Below, piece by piece: positions 12,085 through 24,500 of a stretch of 64,000 nt of DNA. The notes below the pieces were generated by a model. The model made no database searches, was not told the DNA's origin, and saw only the letters and a list, made by a program, of their open reading frames with translations. How positions within the stretch are numbered: the stretch's first letter is position 1; each line of letters begins with the position of its first letter. The DNA comes from Linnemannia schmuckeri (taxonomy: Eukaryota > Mortierellomycota > Mortierellomycetes > Mortierellales > Mortierellaceae). The stretch is taken from assembly GCA_029449235.1 (NCBI GenBank), contig JANATG010000003.1, positions 2,914,001-2,978,000 of the forward strand, read 5' to 3'. Made by a program: the position numbers and the translations under genes.

Positions 12085-13622
12085 ATGCCAACACCAGTTC
12101 CACAGATCCCTCTCCATCACGAGGCCAGCACGTCCTCCATTCTCACACCATCCCCACGCCCTTGCGCAGTCCCACAGCACCGTCTGGGCGCATCACCACT
12201 CATCTACGGCACATCCTGTTTCGCCCAACTCTACAACCCGATCAAAGCCCACTGGCCCGCCGAGGCCTGTCGTCGAGCCATCGACCTGGGCATTAACACC
12301 TTCGATACTTCCCCTTATTACGGAAACTCAGAACATGTCCTTGGCAAAGCACTCGCCTCTATTGCTTCCACTCACCCTCGAGAGACTTATTACCTTTCGA
12401 CTAAAGTCGGACGGTATGGACCCAAGAAGGTCGAGTTTGATTACTCGAAGGAGAGGGTTAGGGAGTCGGTGGAGGAGTCGATGAGGAGGATGCATACAGA
12501 CTATTTGGATATTGTCTATGCCCATGATGTTGAGTTTGTCTCGGTTGACAGGGCTGTTGAGGCCGTTGGGGAGTTGTTTCGATTGAAGGTATGTACCCTT
12601 GGTTTTACACCCCATTGTTTTTTGTCGTGTGGGATTTTTAGTAAATATTTTGCCCGTTGGAATGGAGGCAGATTATTATTGCATCAGATAAACCCCTTCT
12701 TAATGTTCATTTGTTCGGGTTAGTGCGGATGCAGGTGGGATAGAAAATGGAGACCCTATTCTCCTCCTTTTCTTTTTTCTCATCTGTCATTCACTGTCAT
12801 TCTTCCTCTCCCCTACCCGATTGCCACTTTTCCATACTCATTTCATTGACGGCACCCTCTTCTTTCTGCGAATATTAGGCTGAGGGCAAGATTAAGTATG
12901 TCGGCATCAGTGGTAAGAGAACACTTTCTGCTCTTTTGCGAAACAGTTTGTGCGCTTCCTCGTTATTAATGCGCAGATCGAAGAAGAATAAAAGTGGAGG
13001 GGGAGAGTTCGATTTGACCTCGCTTCCACGTTTTTTATTTCTTGATTCAATTTGAACGTAACGTTCTAATTGCTCGTGTTCCTTGATCTTTAACCAAATA
13101 GGATACCCACTCCCATACCTGCTGGCGCTGATCCCAGTCCTACATGAGCGACTTAACCAAAAACTCGATATCCTCCTCACATACTGCCACTACAACCTTC
13201 ATAACACCCTCCTCCAGGATTACATCATCCACTTCAAGGATCTCGGCATCCAAACCATCTGGAACGCATCCCCACTCTCAATGGGACTCCTTCGATCCCA
13301 TACTGCCTGCCCGGATTGGCACCCTGCCCCACAACGACTCCGCTCTGCTGTTCAGGATTGTATCTCGATTGTGGATAAACATCGTCAAGGGAAGGATCTG
13401 GCCGAGGTTGCGGTCAAGTTTGCAATGAAGTGGAAAGGCTGTGAGGGCCTTGTACTGGGCATGTCGAATGCGAAGGAGGTTGAACAGAATGTTTCTTGGT
13501 GGGAGGAGGTTACGACTTTGAAGGATGATGAGGAGCAGGGAGAGGTGGAGGATTCTGTGAGGCGGCGATTGGAAGGGTTTGCCAAGATGGAATGGGCCTC
13601 CCCTCCTATTGACGACTGCTAA
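12085..13622 (+). CDS. Aldo/keto reductase, D-arabinose/L-galactose dehydrogenase type, 3 exons
   Basis: Exons 12085-12588, 12879-12912 and 13102-13622 join in phase to 352 aa. The AKR catalytic residues are visible: Asp74 (NTFDTSPYYG), Tyr78/79, Lys107 (YLSTKVGRYG) and His147 (LDIVYAHDVE). The 34-nt exon encodes AEGKIKYVGIS, the usual AKR strand. Overall order and length resemble yeast Ara2 (NAD-dependent D-arabinose 1-dehydrogenase, 335 aa) and plant L-galactose dehydrogenase (319 aa), enzymes that feed erythroascorbate or ascorbate synthesis. Substrate assignment is inference; another aldose or a pyridoxal substrate is possible. The first 30 or so residues are a non-conserved Pro-rich extension. 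Confidence 0.85.
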
Positions 13623-14614
13623 AGGAAAACACCTCTACTTCCTACTACGCCCAAAGCATACGGGGACAGCGCTTTTGGTAGATGTGGCGAATTAGGGGAT
13701 TTGCAGGAACGCTTGAATAAAAAATAACAACAAAGAAGGCAACGTGATTGAGGAACAGAGTGGGAAAGGGCGGGTATTTTTTTGTTTCTTTCTCTATTTT
13801 TGCATTGAGGCAGGGGCAAGGAAGAAAGGAATGTGAACACAAAGAGAGAGGGAGAGAGATAGAGAGAGAAAGGACTGGCCTTTCTGTGTCCCTCTCTGTT
13901 TCAGTTCCATGAACACATGAAGAGACCTGTGTGAAGTTAAAATAGCACTCACCTCTACTTCTCAATTGCATGGGAGAAAGCATCGTTTCTTGATTCTCCT
14001 CGTAGAAAGCAAATATTCATTTTTCCCTACTTTGTAACCGCCCTTGCTTACTCATAAATTCTTCCGATGCAAACCTGATGGAAACAAGTTTTTTCTTTTA
14101 AAAAGTATGAAAACGGCGTGTCACTGCCTGTGATTCCCTTCTTGGGCTGGAGCATCTCGTTGTTGATATTTCCTCCTCTTTGAATTTGCCATGGTGGGTG
14201 CGGGGTTTATGTGTTTATGACGCTGGGTTTCCTTTTTTTTTCTTTTTTTTTTTTCGCTCTCACTCCCTCCGTCGGCCAAACGTTCACGCAGCCAGGAGGA
14301 ACAGATAGCCTCCTGCCATGCGACAAAAGGGTGAAGAAATGTTCCACACTCAGGTTCATACAGTGCATCTTTTTTTGTGCTATATTTTCACTCATCAAAT
14401 TCCTCTCTTTCCTGTTTCTTTCTTCTTCCTACTACCTTCTTTTTCTCTCCTCTCTTTACCCTTGTTTTTTTTTTTTTTCTTTATTTTGCTTCACTCTCCA
14501 CGCATACCACGTACCCTCTTTCTCTATACTGCTCATTCCTTTCTCCCCTTCACTCTCCACTCTTCTTCTCATTCATTTGTATTCTCTTCACGTAACGCCT
14601 CACTCATAAGAAAG
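13623..14614. other. Intergenic, no gene seen
   Basis: A 3' flank of the reductase, then a C/T-rich leader (about 14390-14600) before the phosphatase ATG. The + strand frames here are Phe/Ser/Leu runs from pyrimidine tracts and are not credible genes. Confidence 0.5.
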
Positions 14615-14820
14615 ATGACGGCGGACGAAAAGAACCAGCGCCAACAACAACCGCACGATGACGAGGAATACGATATTGAAATCCCTGCAGGAATCGCCCC
14701 GGAAGCCTACTATGACTCTCAACTCTCTCCTCTCCGTGCCTCTCTCCGCCGCTTCCTTCTCCCTTACATCCGTGCAGAAACTCCCATTCTCCATTCCATG
14801 CAGGTAAATCAGCTTTCCTC

Positions 14821-14851
<31 letters not shown>

Positions 14852-15621
14852 TATTTTGTGGTTGTGCAAGTGAGTGAAGTTAATTTTTTTTTGCTGCCCT
14901 ATGAACTGAACCCTTTCGGTTCCGCGGTTGTTTATGCGCTGTGTTTTGCTTAGTTTTTATCTCCGGATCCAAACTCGCTTCCTCTAACTTGTTTCTTTTC
15001 TGTCTCTATGTCACTCTCTCTCGGAACGGGATTAACCAGCTCATAGTTCGTCACCCAATCTTGGATGTCTACTTTACGACGACGGCTTTCTCAGGCAATC
15101 ATACCTTCTTCATGATTGCCCTCCCTGTTCTCTTCTGGTTCGGTTTTTCAGAGATTGCTCGTGGGTATGTCTTTTAACGTGCAATGACAAGAAAGGCGTT
15201 ATGTCGGTGTATAAGAAGCGGCTTTACTTATTTGTTGGTGACGATGGTTTTTGATCTATTTTACCGGTTAGGTTCACACTGATTGCTGCAATGGGTGTCT
15301 ACTGGGCTGGATTTTTCAAGGTAAAACATCCACAGCAATACAACAACAGGCAAACGAGGATCACAGAGATGAGGCTTGAATAGAACAACAACCAGCCTCA
15401 AGAATGGTCCGACTCCCAGTGAGAGACAGATAGAGCGGCACATGTCAGGGACTGCCCCTTCTGGGATAGCGACATTGAACGGGGAACTGGGTGCAGGAGT
15501 GACAGAGAGAGGGAGTACGGGAGCGGGAACGGACCAGGCAAAACACAAACACAAACAAAAGGATGACCAACAGGTCAGGGTTATTTGTTTGCGTTTGGTT
15601 GTTTGTTGTTGAGAGCACATA

Positions 15622-15668
<47 letters not shown>

Positions 15669-17400
15669 TCAGTCAGTCCAGTCAGCGCAGCAGTGGAGTT
15701 TGGGCAATTGAAGGACACAGAAGAAGGCAAATCGAAACAGCCTTTTTCTTGGAAAGTGAGGACCGACTTTCATCATTATTGCTGTTGTTCTTGGCGTGGG
15801 CTGTCCTTCATATCCCTTTCTTTATCACCATCACTAGGATTAGTGTCCTTCTTTGGATCCATTTTTGCTGCTGTTCATGGATTTGCTCATGTTTATGCCC
15901 CAGGAAGAGGACGGTGTGTGATGAGAGAAGGATTGTTTCATTCGGAGATCACTTTTAAGAAGGAAAAAAAAAATCTAATCGCAGGAAAAGAACAGGAGAG
16001 TGAAAAAGAGACGGATCCGTGACAGGGGCACACAGAGAGATAGAACGAGGGGTAAAGAGTGAAGAGAAGAAAAAAAACTCTTTTCTTTTGCCGTTCTTGT
16101 CCACACCATTCAAAAGGAAGACAACAAACAACACCCTAAACTGACATTAAGAATTACATTGCTCCAAAATACATAGGACTACTTGTGCTTGCCCCGCCCA
16201 TTGTCGCCACCAATTGTTCGCCTCTCTCGCTCAAAATCGACCTGCCTCGAATACGGATTCCCCAGCTCACACTCGACCAACGCCATCTCTGTCGCCCTCT
16301 TCCTCTACTGCCATCTCCTCACAACTGACCCAGCCTCCTGGAGCCCTTATACCCGCGAACTGTCCATCTTTGGTTTGATCGTCTATGCAGTCTCGATTAT
16401 CTATGGTCGTCTCTACTGTGGAATGCACTCTATTACTGACTGTATCGGAGGCACCCTGATCGGAGTCGGCATCTGGGCAACTCAATGGACATTCAGACAC
16501 ACGATCGAGTATTACATGGTCAGCCCTGTCTGGTGGGTCCCACCTTTCGTGGTCGCTACTGGAATCTTTTTGGTCTCCATCATCCCCGACCCAGTCGACA
16601 ATTGCCCATGCTTTGACGACTGTGTGGCGTTTATTGCAGTCCTGATGGGTCTGATTCCCGCCAGCATTCACTTTGCATCGACCTCGTACTCTTCCAACGT
16701 CCCTGTTCCCGCTACGATCCCCTACAGCACCGATCTCGGGTTCGTCAAGAGTGCTCTTCGTTTGGTCTTTGGTGTCGGAACGTTGTTTGTCTGGAGACTG
16801 GCTGCCAAGAAGGCTCTCTATGTCCTCTTGCCACCTATCTACAAGCTTTTCAGCCTGCCCTACCGTCCCCATTTCATCCCTGCCAGTAGCTACAACACTC
16901 TTTCGACTTACCCCATTGGAAAAGTCCCCTCGGTCATAGATCTGCCCAGCATGACAGGAAGCGCCGAGATTGTGGGCTTGCAGTCAACGATGGATGTGCA
17001 TGAAAAGTTCTCGCAGGCTGCTCAAGCTCAGGCTCAGGACCAGGAGAGTGGACTGAGGGCTCGTAAGGCTGGTGGTCAAGGTCAAAATTTTGATTCGATT
17101 AGTGTGGATGAGAAGGAGGCTTTCCAGCAACACGACCGGGACAGTTCTGTGTTGAGCAATGGTACCACCGAGTGTGGAGATGACTCTTGCCAGCATCAGC
17201 ATAGTAAGGAGGGTAGCCGGTTTGAGGATGAGGCGGAGGCGCTGTTGAGGGTAGAGAGGATGCATCCTCGCAAGAGCCGGTTTGATGTCGATATTGTGTC
17301 GAAGCTTGTGGTCTATGCCGGTATTGGCGCCCTGGCTGTCGATGGCATCCCTATTCTGTTTAACCTCGTTGGTCTTGCTGCCGAGCCCGTCCGCTTCTAA
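14615..17400 (+). CDS. Sphingoid long-chain-base phosphate phosphatase (PAP2 family, LCB3-like), 4 exons
   Basis: Exons 14615-14803, 15040-15164, 15272-15320 and 16177-17400 join in phase to 528 aa. The three PAP2 phosphatase motifs are complete: KDYLCLPRP (residues 121-129, the K split from the rest by intron 3), PSSH (150-153) and GRLYCGMHSITD (198-209, with nucleophile His205). Preceding exons give HPILDVYF...GNHTFF and hydrophobic segments typical of sphingosine-1-phosphate phosphatases. It should dephosphorylate dihydrosphingosine- or phytosphingosine-1-phosphate at the ER membrane, tuning the LCB-P/ceramide balance. About eight hydrophobic segments are visible, with a hydrophilic region at about 340-490. 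Intron 3 is 856 bp and carries a 39-nt T run. Confidence 0.9.
15624..15662. repeat. 39-nt poly-T tract in an intron
   Basis: Uninterrupted T run in intron 3 of the PAP2 phosphatase gene. Confidence 0.9.
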
Positions 17401-17576
17401 TTACCTCTTTGTTGTTCTAATACTACCTCTCTTTTCTTTTAATACTCGTAATCATTTAATAAAATTATTAAACCAGCTTCTGAAGACTCAGACACAGACG
17501 GCATCTTTTGGATGGTCCGCTCTTTGTGATATTAATTACTTTTTATCATCCTAATGTGTTTTAACAGAATGAGGTG

Positions 17577-17611
17577 ACGTTATTTCCGCAAACAGAACCA
17601 GGAAATAACGT
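17577..17611. repeat. Perfect 11-bp inverted repeat, 13-nt spacer
   Basis: ACGTTATTTCC (17577-17587) is mirrored as GGAAATAACGT (17601-17611). It lies about 180 bp after the phosphatase stop. It could be a hairpin near transcript 3' ends or a dimeric binding site; nothing else identifies it. Confidence 0.75.
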
Positions 17612-18191
17612 TCGTGATCAATCGATATGTCCGTGCGCATAAAAAGCATCCACTGCCCACTTCTGTGGCGAAACAATCAAGCATGACGATCTGTCAAAAA
17701 AACCATGCTCGCAGAGTGAAGTGATAGCGGATTAGATGCAGCATTAACCTCGCTCGCGTCTTTTTTATGGAAAAGAGCCTGTTTAACGCGTGACACGGAT
17801 ACGCGGTTTTTCTTTTTGTTAATGCGTCATTGACTGTCGTCAGTTTGATTCAGATTTTGCCATTGGGTTGTTTAGAACCTAGGAGAATGAGAAGGAAGAC
17901 TATAGGGAAAACGCGTCGTGTAGGAAGAGTTTTCTTGCTTTTATCTTTTTGGACGATTGCGAAGAGCTGTTATCTGCGAATGCACATGGGTTCACTCGCG
18001 AAGAACCGATCTATCCTCACCTCTCCTTTTTTATTTTGTTCAAGACATGAGTCTTTTTGTGAAGGTTACTTGTCGCCGAATAAAAAAAAAAAAAAAAAAA
18101 GTTGCGCGAACGTGCAAGAAGGGCAGGGTATGGAAATGAACGCATAGAACAGCGAAATGGGATAATGGCAAGGAGTATTCGGACTTTGTTG

Positions 18192-18199
18192 TATAAATA
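18192..18199 (+). promoter_or_regulatory. TATA-like box
   Basis: TATAAATA followed about 30 bp on by a C/T-rich stretch, as expected of a fungal core promoter on the + strand. The nearest downstream start codon with a real gene is 3.4 kb away. Confidence 0.35.
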
Positions 18200-21100
18200 G
18201 GAGCGGGCATGCCGGTTCATCGTCTTTTACTTTTTCACCTGCTCTTTTCCCAAGCTCATTTTCTTTACATTACCGGAAAAAAAGTAATCCACCCGTTGAA
18301 ACTTCCGTTCCTCCTCCCATCCTACTTTCACTTTCTCCAAACATAGCTCTCCCAAACAAGGTAAACAAAACCATGTTTATTGACTCAAAACCTTAAGGCT
18401 ACAACATTTATCCCTTCAGTAGAATGAGGAATGTTCACGACTTACTTCTATTGTCCCCCAAAGTGGAAGCGGGGATGGATGTACTTCTTCTATACATTAT
18501 TGTTCCAATCTGCTCGCGATGAATTGTTGCATCAAAAATGGAAGGCTGCATACATACTCGCGCTTACGCGCACGCGTACTAAGCACACCACACATGCACA
18601 TCTTTACAAACAAAGAAGTAACGAATAACGGACAGGTCTTGTCGATCGAAGAAACAAGCGTCGTTGGTGAAGGGAGAAAGAAAGAGAGAGAAAGAAGAGA
18701 GGTCATACGAGTATCCTGTTTCCCCTTTTTGTATCACATCCTTGTCTTCTATTCTTTTCTACTCCCTCTCTTTCCATCCATTTTTTCTGTTTTCATCTCC
18801 TCCTCCTAATCCCTTGCCTTGTCCTAATTACACTCGGTCAACGATCCCTCCTCCTCCTTCGTCCTTCCTCTTTCCCGTCTCTCTTTCAACCTCCCTTGCA
18901 ACCCCCACTTGCCTGCCATTCCCTTACCCATTCCCTTTCTCTCCCTACTCCCGCAATTTATTATATCTCCTAGCTACTTGTTTGCCTGTCTTACTTACTG
19001 TCATTAGCATCTAGTAGTTGAAAAGGGGAAAAAGTCGTACATGTAGGTACCGGGACGGTTCATCCCTTTTCCTTTTTCTCTTTCCTTCCTTCTCTCTTCT
19101 CCCTCTTACGCTACATGTTATTTACGCCCTTAGCTTACTTCTCAGACATGTCCGCCTCTCTCTTTGTGCGATCAGTAGGATGTACGCTCACCGACATTTT
19201 TACATTGCAATCCCATTTTTTCGTTGGCTCTATCCAATGCATTGCATGCTTTACCTCAACGTCTCCATGCTTCCTCCGCCCCCCTCCTTCCTTCCCTTTC
19301 CTTTTCACCCTCTCCTTTTCCCTCATGGCCTCTTTTATTATTTGTGCACGCGTTTTGTTGCCGTATAATTTATCTATGATCGTCGATGTGCCTCCGTGTT
19401 TTATTTGTCGTTGCTGGGAACGCAAAGTCCAGCTGTACAAAAAAAGATTTTTTTTGAGAGAAAAAGGACTTGCATTGCATTGCCCATCTATCCGTGATCT
19501 GTGACCATGTCCCAGTCTGGGATAGGCACTAGTCGGTTTTTTTTATGTGTGTTTCTCCTCCCTAGCGTCGTTTCTGGTATTCTTGATTTTCGCGCTAAAT
19601 GAATGAATGAGTGGTTCCCCTTCCCTTGCCCTTCCTTGTTTTCTGTATTGTTTCTGTTTGCAAATGCTCACTATGGCTTCTGTCTCCTATCATTGACAAA
19701 ACGAGAACTAATTTCATATGTGCGTGTGCCCCGACGCGCCCTTTGTACTCCGTGGTACAAAAAAGAGTGCAATGGGAAATGCGCGACGACAGTTTAGTTC
19801 CTGCTTTGAATGCGTTATTGTTTTACATCAAATCACGGAAGCTAGATCCGGGAATGGGGTGAGGTGTGTGCTTTCTTTCTTCTTTTTTCTTGAGGACAAG
19901 CCCATGGCTCAAAAGGCAAGGGAGGAATAAGCTGAGCAAAACGAAAAACAAAAACGAAATCGATTTTTTCAAACCCCAACAGAAAGTTCAGTGATGAAGG
20001 CTGCTGCTGTTCTCTTGAACCCCCCTCCGCTCTTTGCTTCTCGTTGCTCAAGCACTCTTGCGAACTATTGTTGGATTACTCATTTCAAGCCATGTCCTAT
20101 TGCTTGCTTATCCACGCTCAGTTCCTTGTACTTGCCTCTTTGTTTGTCATTACTATTATCCATGCAAGGATAAAAGCGTACTCATTCCTTATTTTCGTCC
20201 TTTCCCTTTTCTTTTCTCATCCTTCTTTCCTTTCTCTATTCGTTAACCAAAAAAAAAGTCCTTCACGTCCTGTATTTTATTGTTATTTGCATTTTTCTTT
20301 GTACTTTTCCCTTCATCCTACACCGTTGTACTACCTACTACCCTGTAGATCTACCTTCTACACAGCATTCTCTCTGTCCTTGTCTACCTTCTTTTTCATC
20401 CAACTCCACGCCACTCCACTTCTTGCACGGTAATGACCAACAACACACACTTCATCCATACCAACTAATAACTCCTCCTCTACCATACGGCAAACAATAT
20501 ACACGCCCACTCTATCTCTTTCTCTCTCTCTCTCTTTTACACACACTGAACCATACTCTCTCATATCAATGACACTCCAGTTTTGATCACGTTTGTTTCT
20601 GCTTAATTTATTTTTTAATGATGCTATTCGAGTTCGCACCGTATTCTCCCTTTCTCTTGAGGTACCAAAAAGAGAATAAGGGTGATATGGGTATATATCC
20701 CCGGGGCAGACACTAGCGCTGTTTTATGTTGTCTTTTTCTTTCCCTTTTCCCTTCATGTTTGCTCGCACCATGGACATGGTCAACAGTGTGATGAATGAT
20801 CAACAATCAAAATCAAAGGAGGGAAAGGGGACCAGTCTGGCTGCTCACAGGGACGCACAGACCATCCTCTTATCAACATACACACTTGAAACACTTGATC
20901 CATTGCAGCACTCGACGAAACGACAATGACGACAATGACGATGAACACACCATGGGTTCCATGGACACCCATCCGTCCATCTTATCCAGCTGCACCCAAG
21001 TTACAGTTGGCAGACGAGTCACAATTGCAAGACTTTTCATGGTCATCATCGGAACAATTTTTTTTATTTGCTTTCCATTCCAACTTGCTCTGCAGTGGCA

Positions 21101-21561
21101 ACATCGTACATTTTTTTTTGTTATATACCTATTAGTACCTTTGTTTTATTCATTGTTTTTGACACTGTACCACCAGTTTATCTTCCAACCTTCTCGCTTA
21201 ATACGCTCGGTTCTTCATCCATTCTCGTCCGCCTCTCACTCCCTTTCCTTCATGCACTTGACTTCTTCTCTCTTCCTTTTCTCTCCCTCTCCATTCTTCG
21301 ACATCATTAAGCATCCAACCTTTATCTGACGACTGCAGCTCTTCTAACCTTCCATATTTTTGACTCCTTTCCCCCTTTTTTTCACTTGTCGTTGTTATCC
21401 ATGCGGTAGTAGCATTGCATTTTTATCTTTAAAGGATATCTACAACAAACCGTAGCAGGAGCATTTCACCACGGCAAAAGTTTATCCTAGATCGGCCAGC
21501 AGCACCACACCCTCTCCACAACACAGCAAAAAAAAACAACAACACATTTTGAAACAAGATT

Positions 21562-24500
21562 ATGAACATTTCGACACCATCCTTCTTTAGCATACGGCCC
21601 CTTACATCCTCCCCTTCCAACATGTCGTCTTCACTTCGGAGATCTTATACATCCTCATCATCACAGCCCATTGCTGCGACTACTGCTGGCCAGCACCGTA
21701 GCGATAGTGCGTACACTCCCTCTATGTGCAGTATTACAGGCAGTGCCGCACAGCAACGCGGGTATTGTCGATCAAGTCAGGACGATTGTGGAGAGAATGA
21801 AGTAGCAGTGGCGGGACAAGGAGGTGGTAGAGCAGGTGGAGGGGATACGGGACAGGAGCGGACAATGGGCTTGATTAGCGCTATTCTGATGGTAATGACA
21901 TGGTATGACAAAGTTCATCGACTCTTTCTACCCCTCTTTGACTCCACTCCCTCTCTCTGTTTTCAAGTGGTTTGATACCTGTCTTCGTAGATGAACACGA
22001 ATATCAAAACTTATATCTAACCATGTACCTGTAACAATAACATCGATAGATTGTGGGGACATTGATCGGGACAGGAATCTTTGCCTCGCCAGGCCCACTC
22101 TTCGATTCAGTCCACTGCACCCAGACCAGTTTCATCATTTGGGCATTCGCGGGCGTCGTCTGCACCATCGGAGCCTTCGCCTATGCAGAACTCGGGACCA
22201 TGTTCCCGGCCTCGGGAGGAGATTTTCAATACCTCCGACGAGCTTATGGGAAAAAAGTCGCCTGGGTGTTTGGATGGTCGTTTATTACGATCCTCAACCC
22301 GATTGGAACTGCAGGGATTGCGGGGGTGTTGGGGAGGTATGCTGTAGATCTGATTGTTTATTCGCAGACGGGAAATAGTATTGGGGCGTCGGCGGTTCCG
22401 AGAGGAGTGAGTGCAGCTGGTACTGCGGCGGGAGCAACTTCGGCGGCGCAGGATGCGATCGTTAATACGCTTGGCAGGATGATGTGGACGAGTATTAATG
22501 GGACTGCGGCCGTTTGGGCTGCCGGCGCTGGCGCCAGTCCCTTAGGAGCGGGAGCAGGAGCAGGGACGAGTCCGAACCCAGCCCTTGACACTGGATACGC
22601 GCCTTTCCCCAAAGCGCCCCTTCCACCTAACCACGCACCACCCCAACAACAGCATGCGGACACGATGCCATGGCTGGTCCGCGGGTTCTCGATTGGGGCG
22701 ATTATACTTATGGGTTTGATCAACATCTTTTTCCGGGAGGGTGGCAAATATGCCAGCAATCTGTTGGCTATTTTCAAGATTGGCGGGATGTGTATGTTGA
22801 TTGTCATTGGGTCGATGCAAGCAGTCAAAAACCATGCTCAGTCGGAGGCCCTGCAGATCCCGATCCGCGAGTCGTCTCAGAATGTGCTTGATTATGTCTC
22901 TGCCCTCTGCTTCGCCTTCTTCGCAGTAAGTTTTTTTTCTCTCTTTCATGCTCTCAATTGAAAGTGATGTTGTTGAATGAAAAATACTTACTCTTTTTTT
23001 TTTTACTCGTATTCTTTGCAATGAAATTAGTACAATGGATTCAATAATATCAACCTGGGACTAGGCGAACTACGGGACCCAGAACGGAACCTAAAACGCG
23101 CAGTCTTCATCGCAATGCCCTTCGTCACCATTCTCTTCCTCCTCGCCAACTTTGCATTCTTCTCCATCCTCTCCTCCTACGACCTCCGCCACGTCCACTC
23201 CCTTTCCCTCCACGCCGGACACACCGTCCTGGGTCAACCTGGCGGGTTCCTCATGGCTGGGACAGTCGTCGCCTCTGCACTGGGATCCATCAATGCCAAC
23301 CTTTGGGCCGGGTCTAGGTTGTTGGTAATCATGGCCAAGGATAATACCATCATTCCCTTCCCCATTGCGCGAGTCTGGTCTCGAACCGGCACACAAGCGA
23401 TCGCAATTTTGATCCTGGTGGGCCAGGCGTCGTTCCATTCTTTGATCAACCTGGATTTCAAGACGTTCTCGAAAATATATTCTGCGGTCGGGTGGACCTG
23501 GTACGGGCTTTCGGTGGCCGGGTTGTTGTATTTGAGAAAGAAGCGGCCCAATTACCCACGCCCTGTTAAGGTGTTCTGGCCGTTGGCTGCGTTCTTTGTC
23601 GTCATTGCCGCAATACTAGTCGTCGGATCTCTCACTCTTGCGTTTATGAGCAGTGCGATCCAGAAAGCTGGCGATGGTGAGAACGAAGAAGAGGATGATG
23701 TCGCGACGGGCGGTGGGGCTGATGCGAGTGGTGGTGTAGATGGCGGGAAGTATGTATCGATTATTATGTTTGGGATGGTTATCTTGTTCATGATGGGTGT
23801 CATCCCGGCGTTTTACTTGACGAAACGATATAACCAGGAACGCGAAGGACTCAACAAAACGACTACTGGCAGTGGCGTTCTTTCAACCGTCGACGAAAGT
23901 ACTGCTAAGGATTCGGATTTTAAAAACGACGGTCATGGCGATGAGCCATTCGAAGGCGCAGAAACAGGAGAGATGGTCCAAATCAACCGCACAGGGCCGT
24001 TTCACCAGACAGCCATTACCATCGACTTTGACTACACTCACACTCATCATCTCCACAATCTCCATCCTAACAACATCGATCCTAAATCACTCACTACAGG
24101 AGGAGTAGGGGCCATCTTCGGAGCCTTTGGTCCAGAGACATTAGAAGACGGCCGCCCCGTCCGTCGACACTCTGCCGCATCGTCTGTCACTCTTGTCGGC
24201 GAGGGCTCCAAGAAGCGCAAGAATAAGCCTAGACGACCCAAGAGCAAGGAGGGTTCTAAGCCATCGCATCACGGTCACCACGGACATCGGCATCGAGAAC
24301 ATATTCGACAGAGTGGGGAGCCGTCTCGTTCTCCGAGTTTGGATCCTGTAGTACTCGCACGCCGCTCAAAGGAGTACAAGCAGAGTAATGGGGAAGACGA
24401 GGAGGAAGAGGAAGTGGCGCGTGCGCAGGCGTTGCGCAGTAGTATGAGCAGAGGCGGAGGCTCTAGTGATAGTGGTGGAGGTACGCGATACTTGAGTCTA

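Larger units (their letters stand above)
17401..21561. other. 4.2-kb gene-poor, pyrimidine-rich stretch before the permease
   Basis: No protein family can be seen on either strand. From about 18700 to 21550 the + strand is strongly C/T-rich, like the shorter leaders before other + genes here but far longer. A TATA-like box at 18192 is followed by C/T-rich sequence and a donor-like AAG/GTAAAC at about 18360. One reading is an upstream promoter and a large 5' UTR intron of the permease gene; another is an unannotated noncoding transcript. An inverted repeat lies at 17577-17611. Confidence 0.4.

Noticed and set aside
23380..23392. GGTCTCGAACC, resembling a tRNA B box on the minus strand
   Set aside because: It lies inside the permease coding sequence (VWSRTGTQ) and no A box or cloverleaf is found around it.
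23091..23438. Long antisense frames within permease, RTT106 and asparagine synthetase genes (e.g. 61316-62134)
   Set aside because: They are shadows produced by codon bias of the real genes on the other strand.
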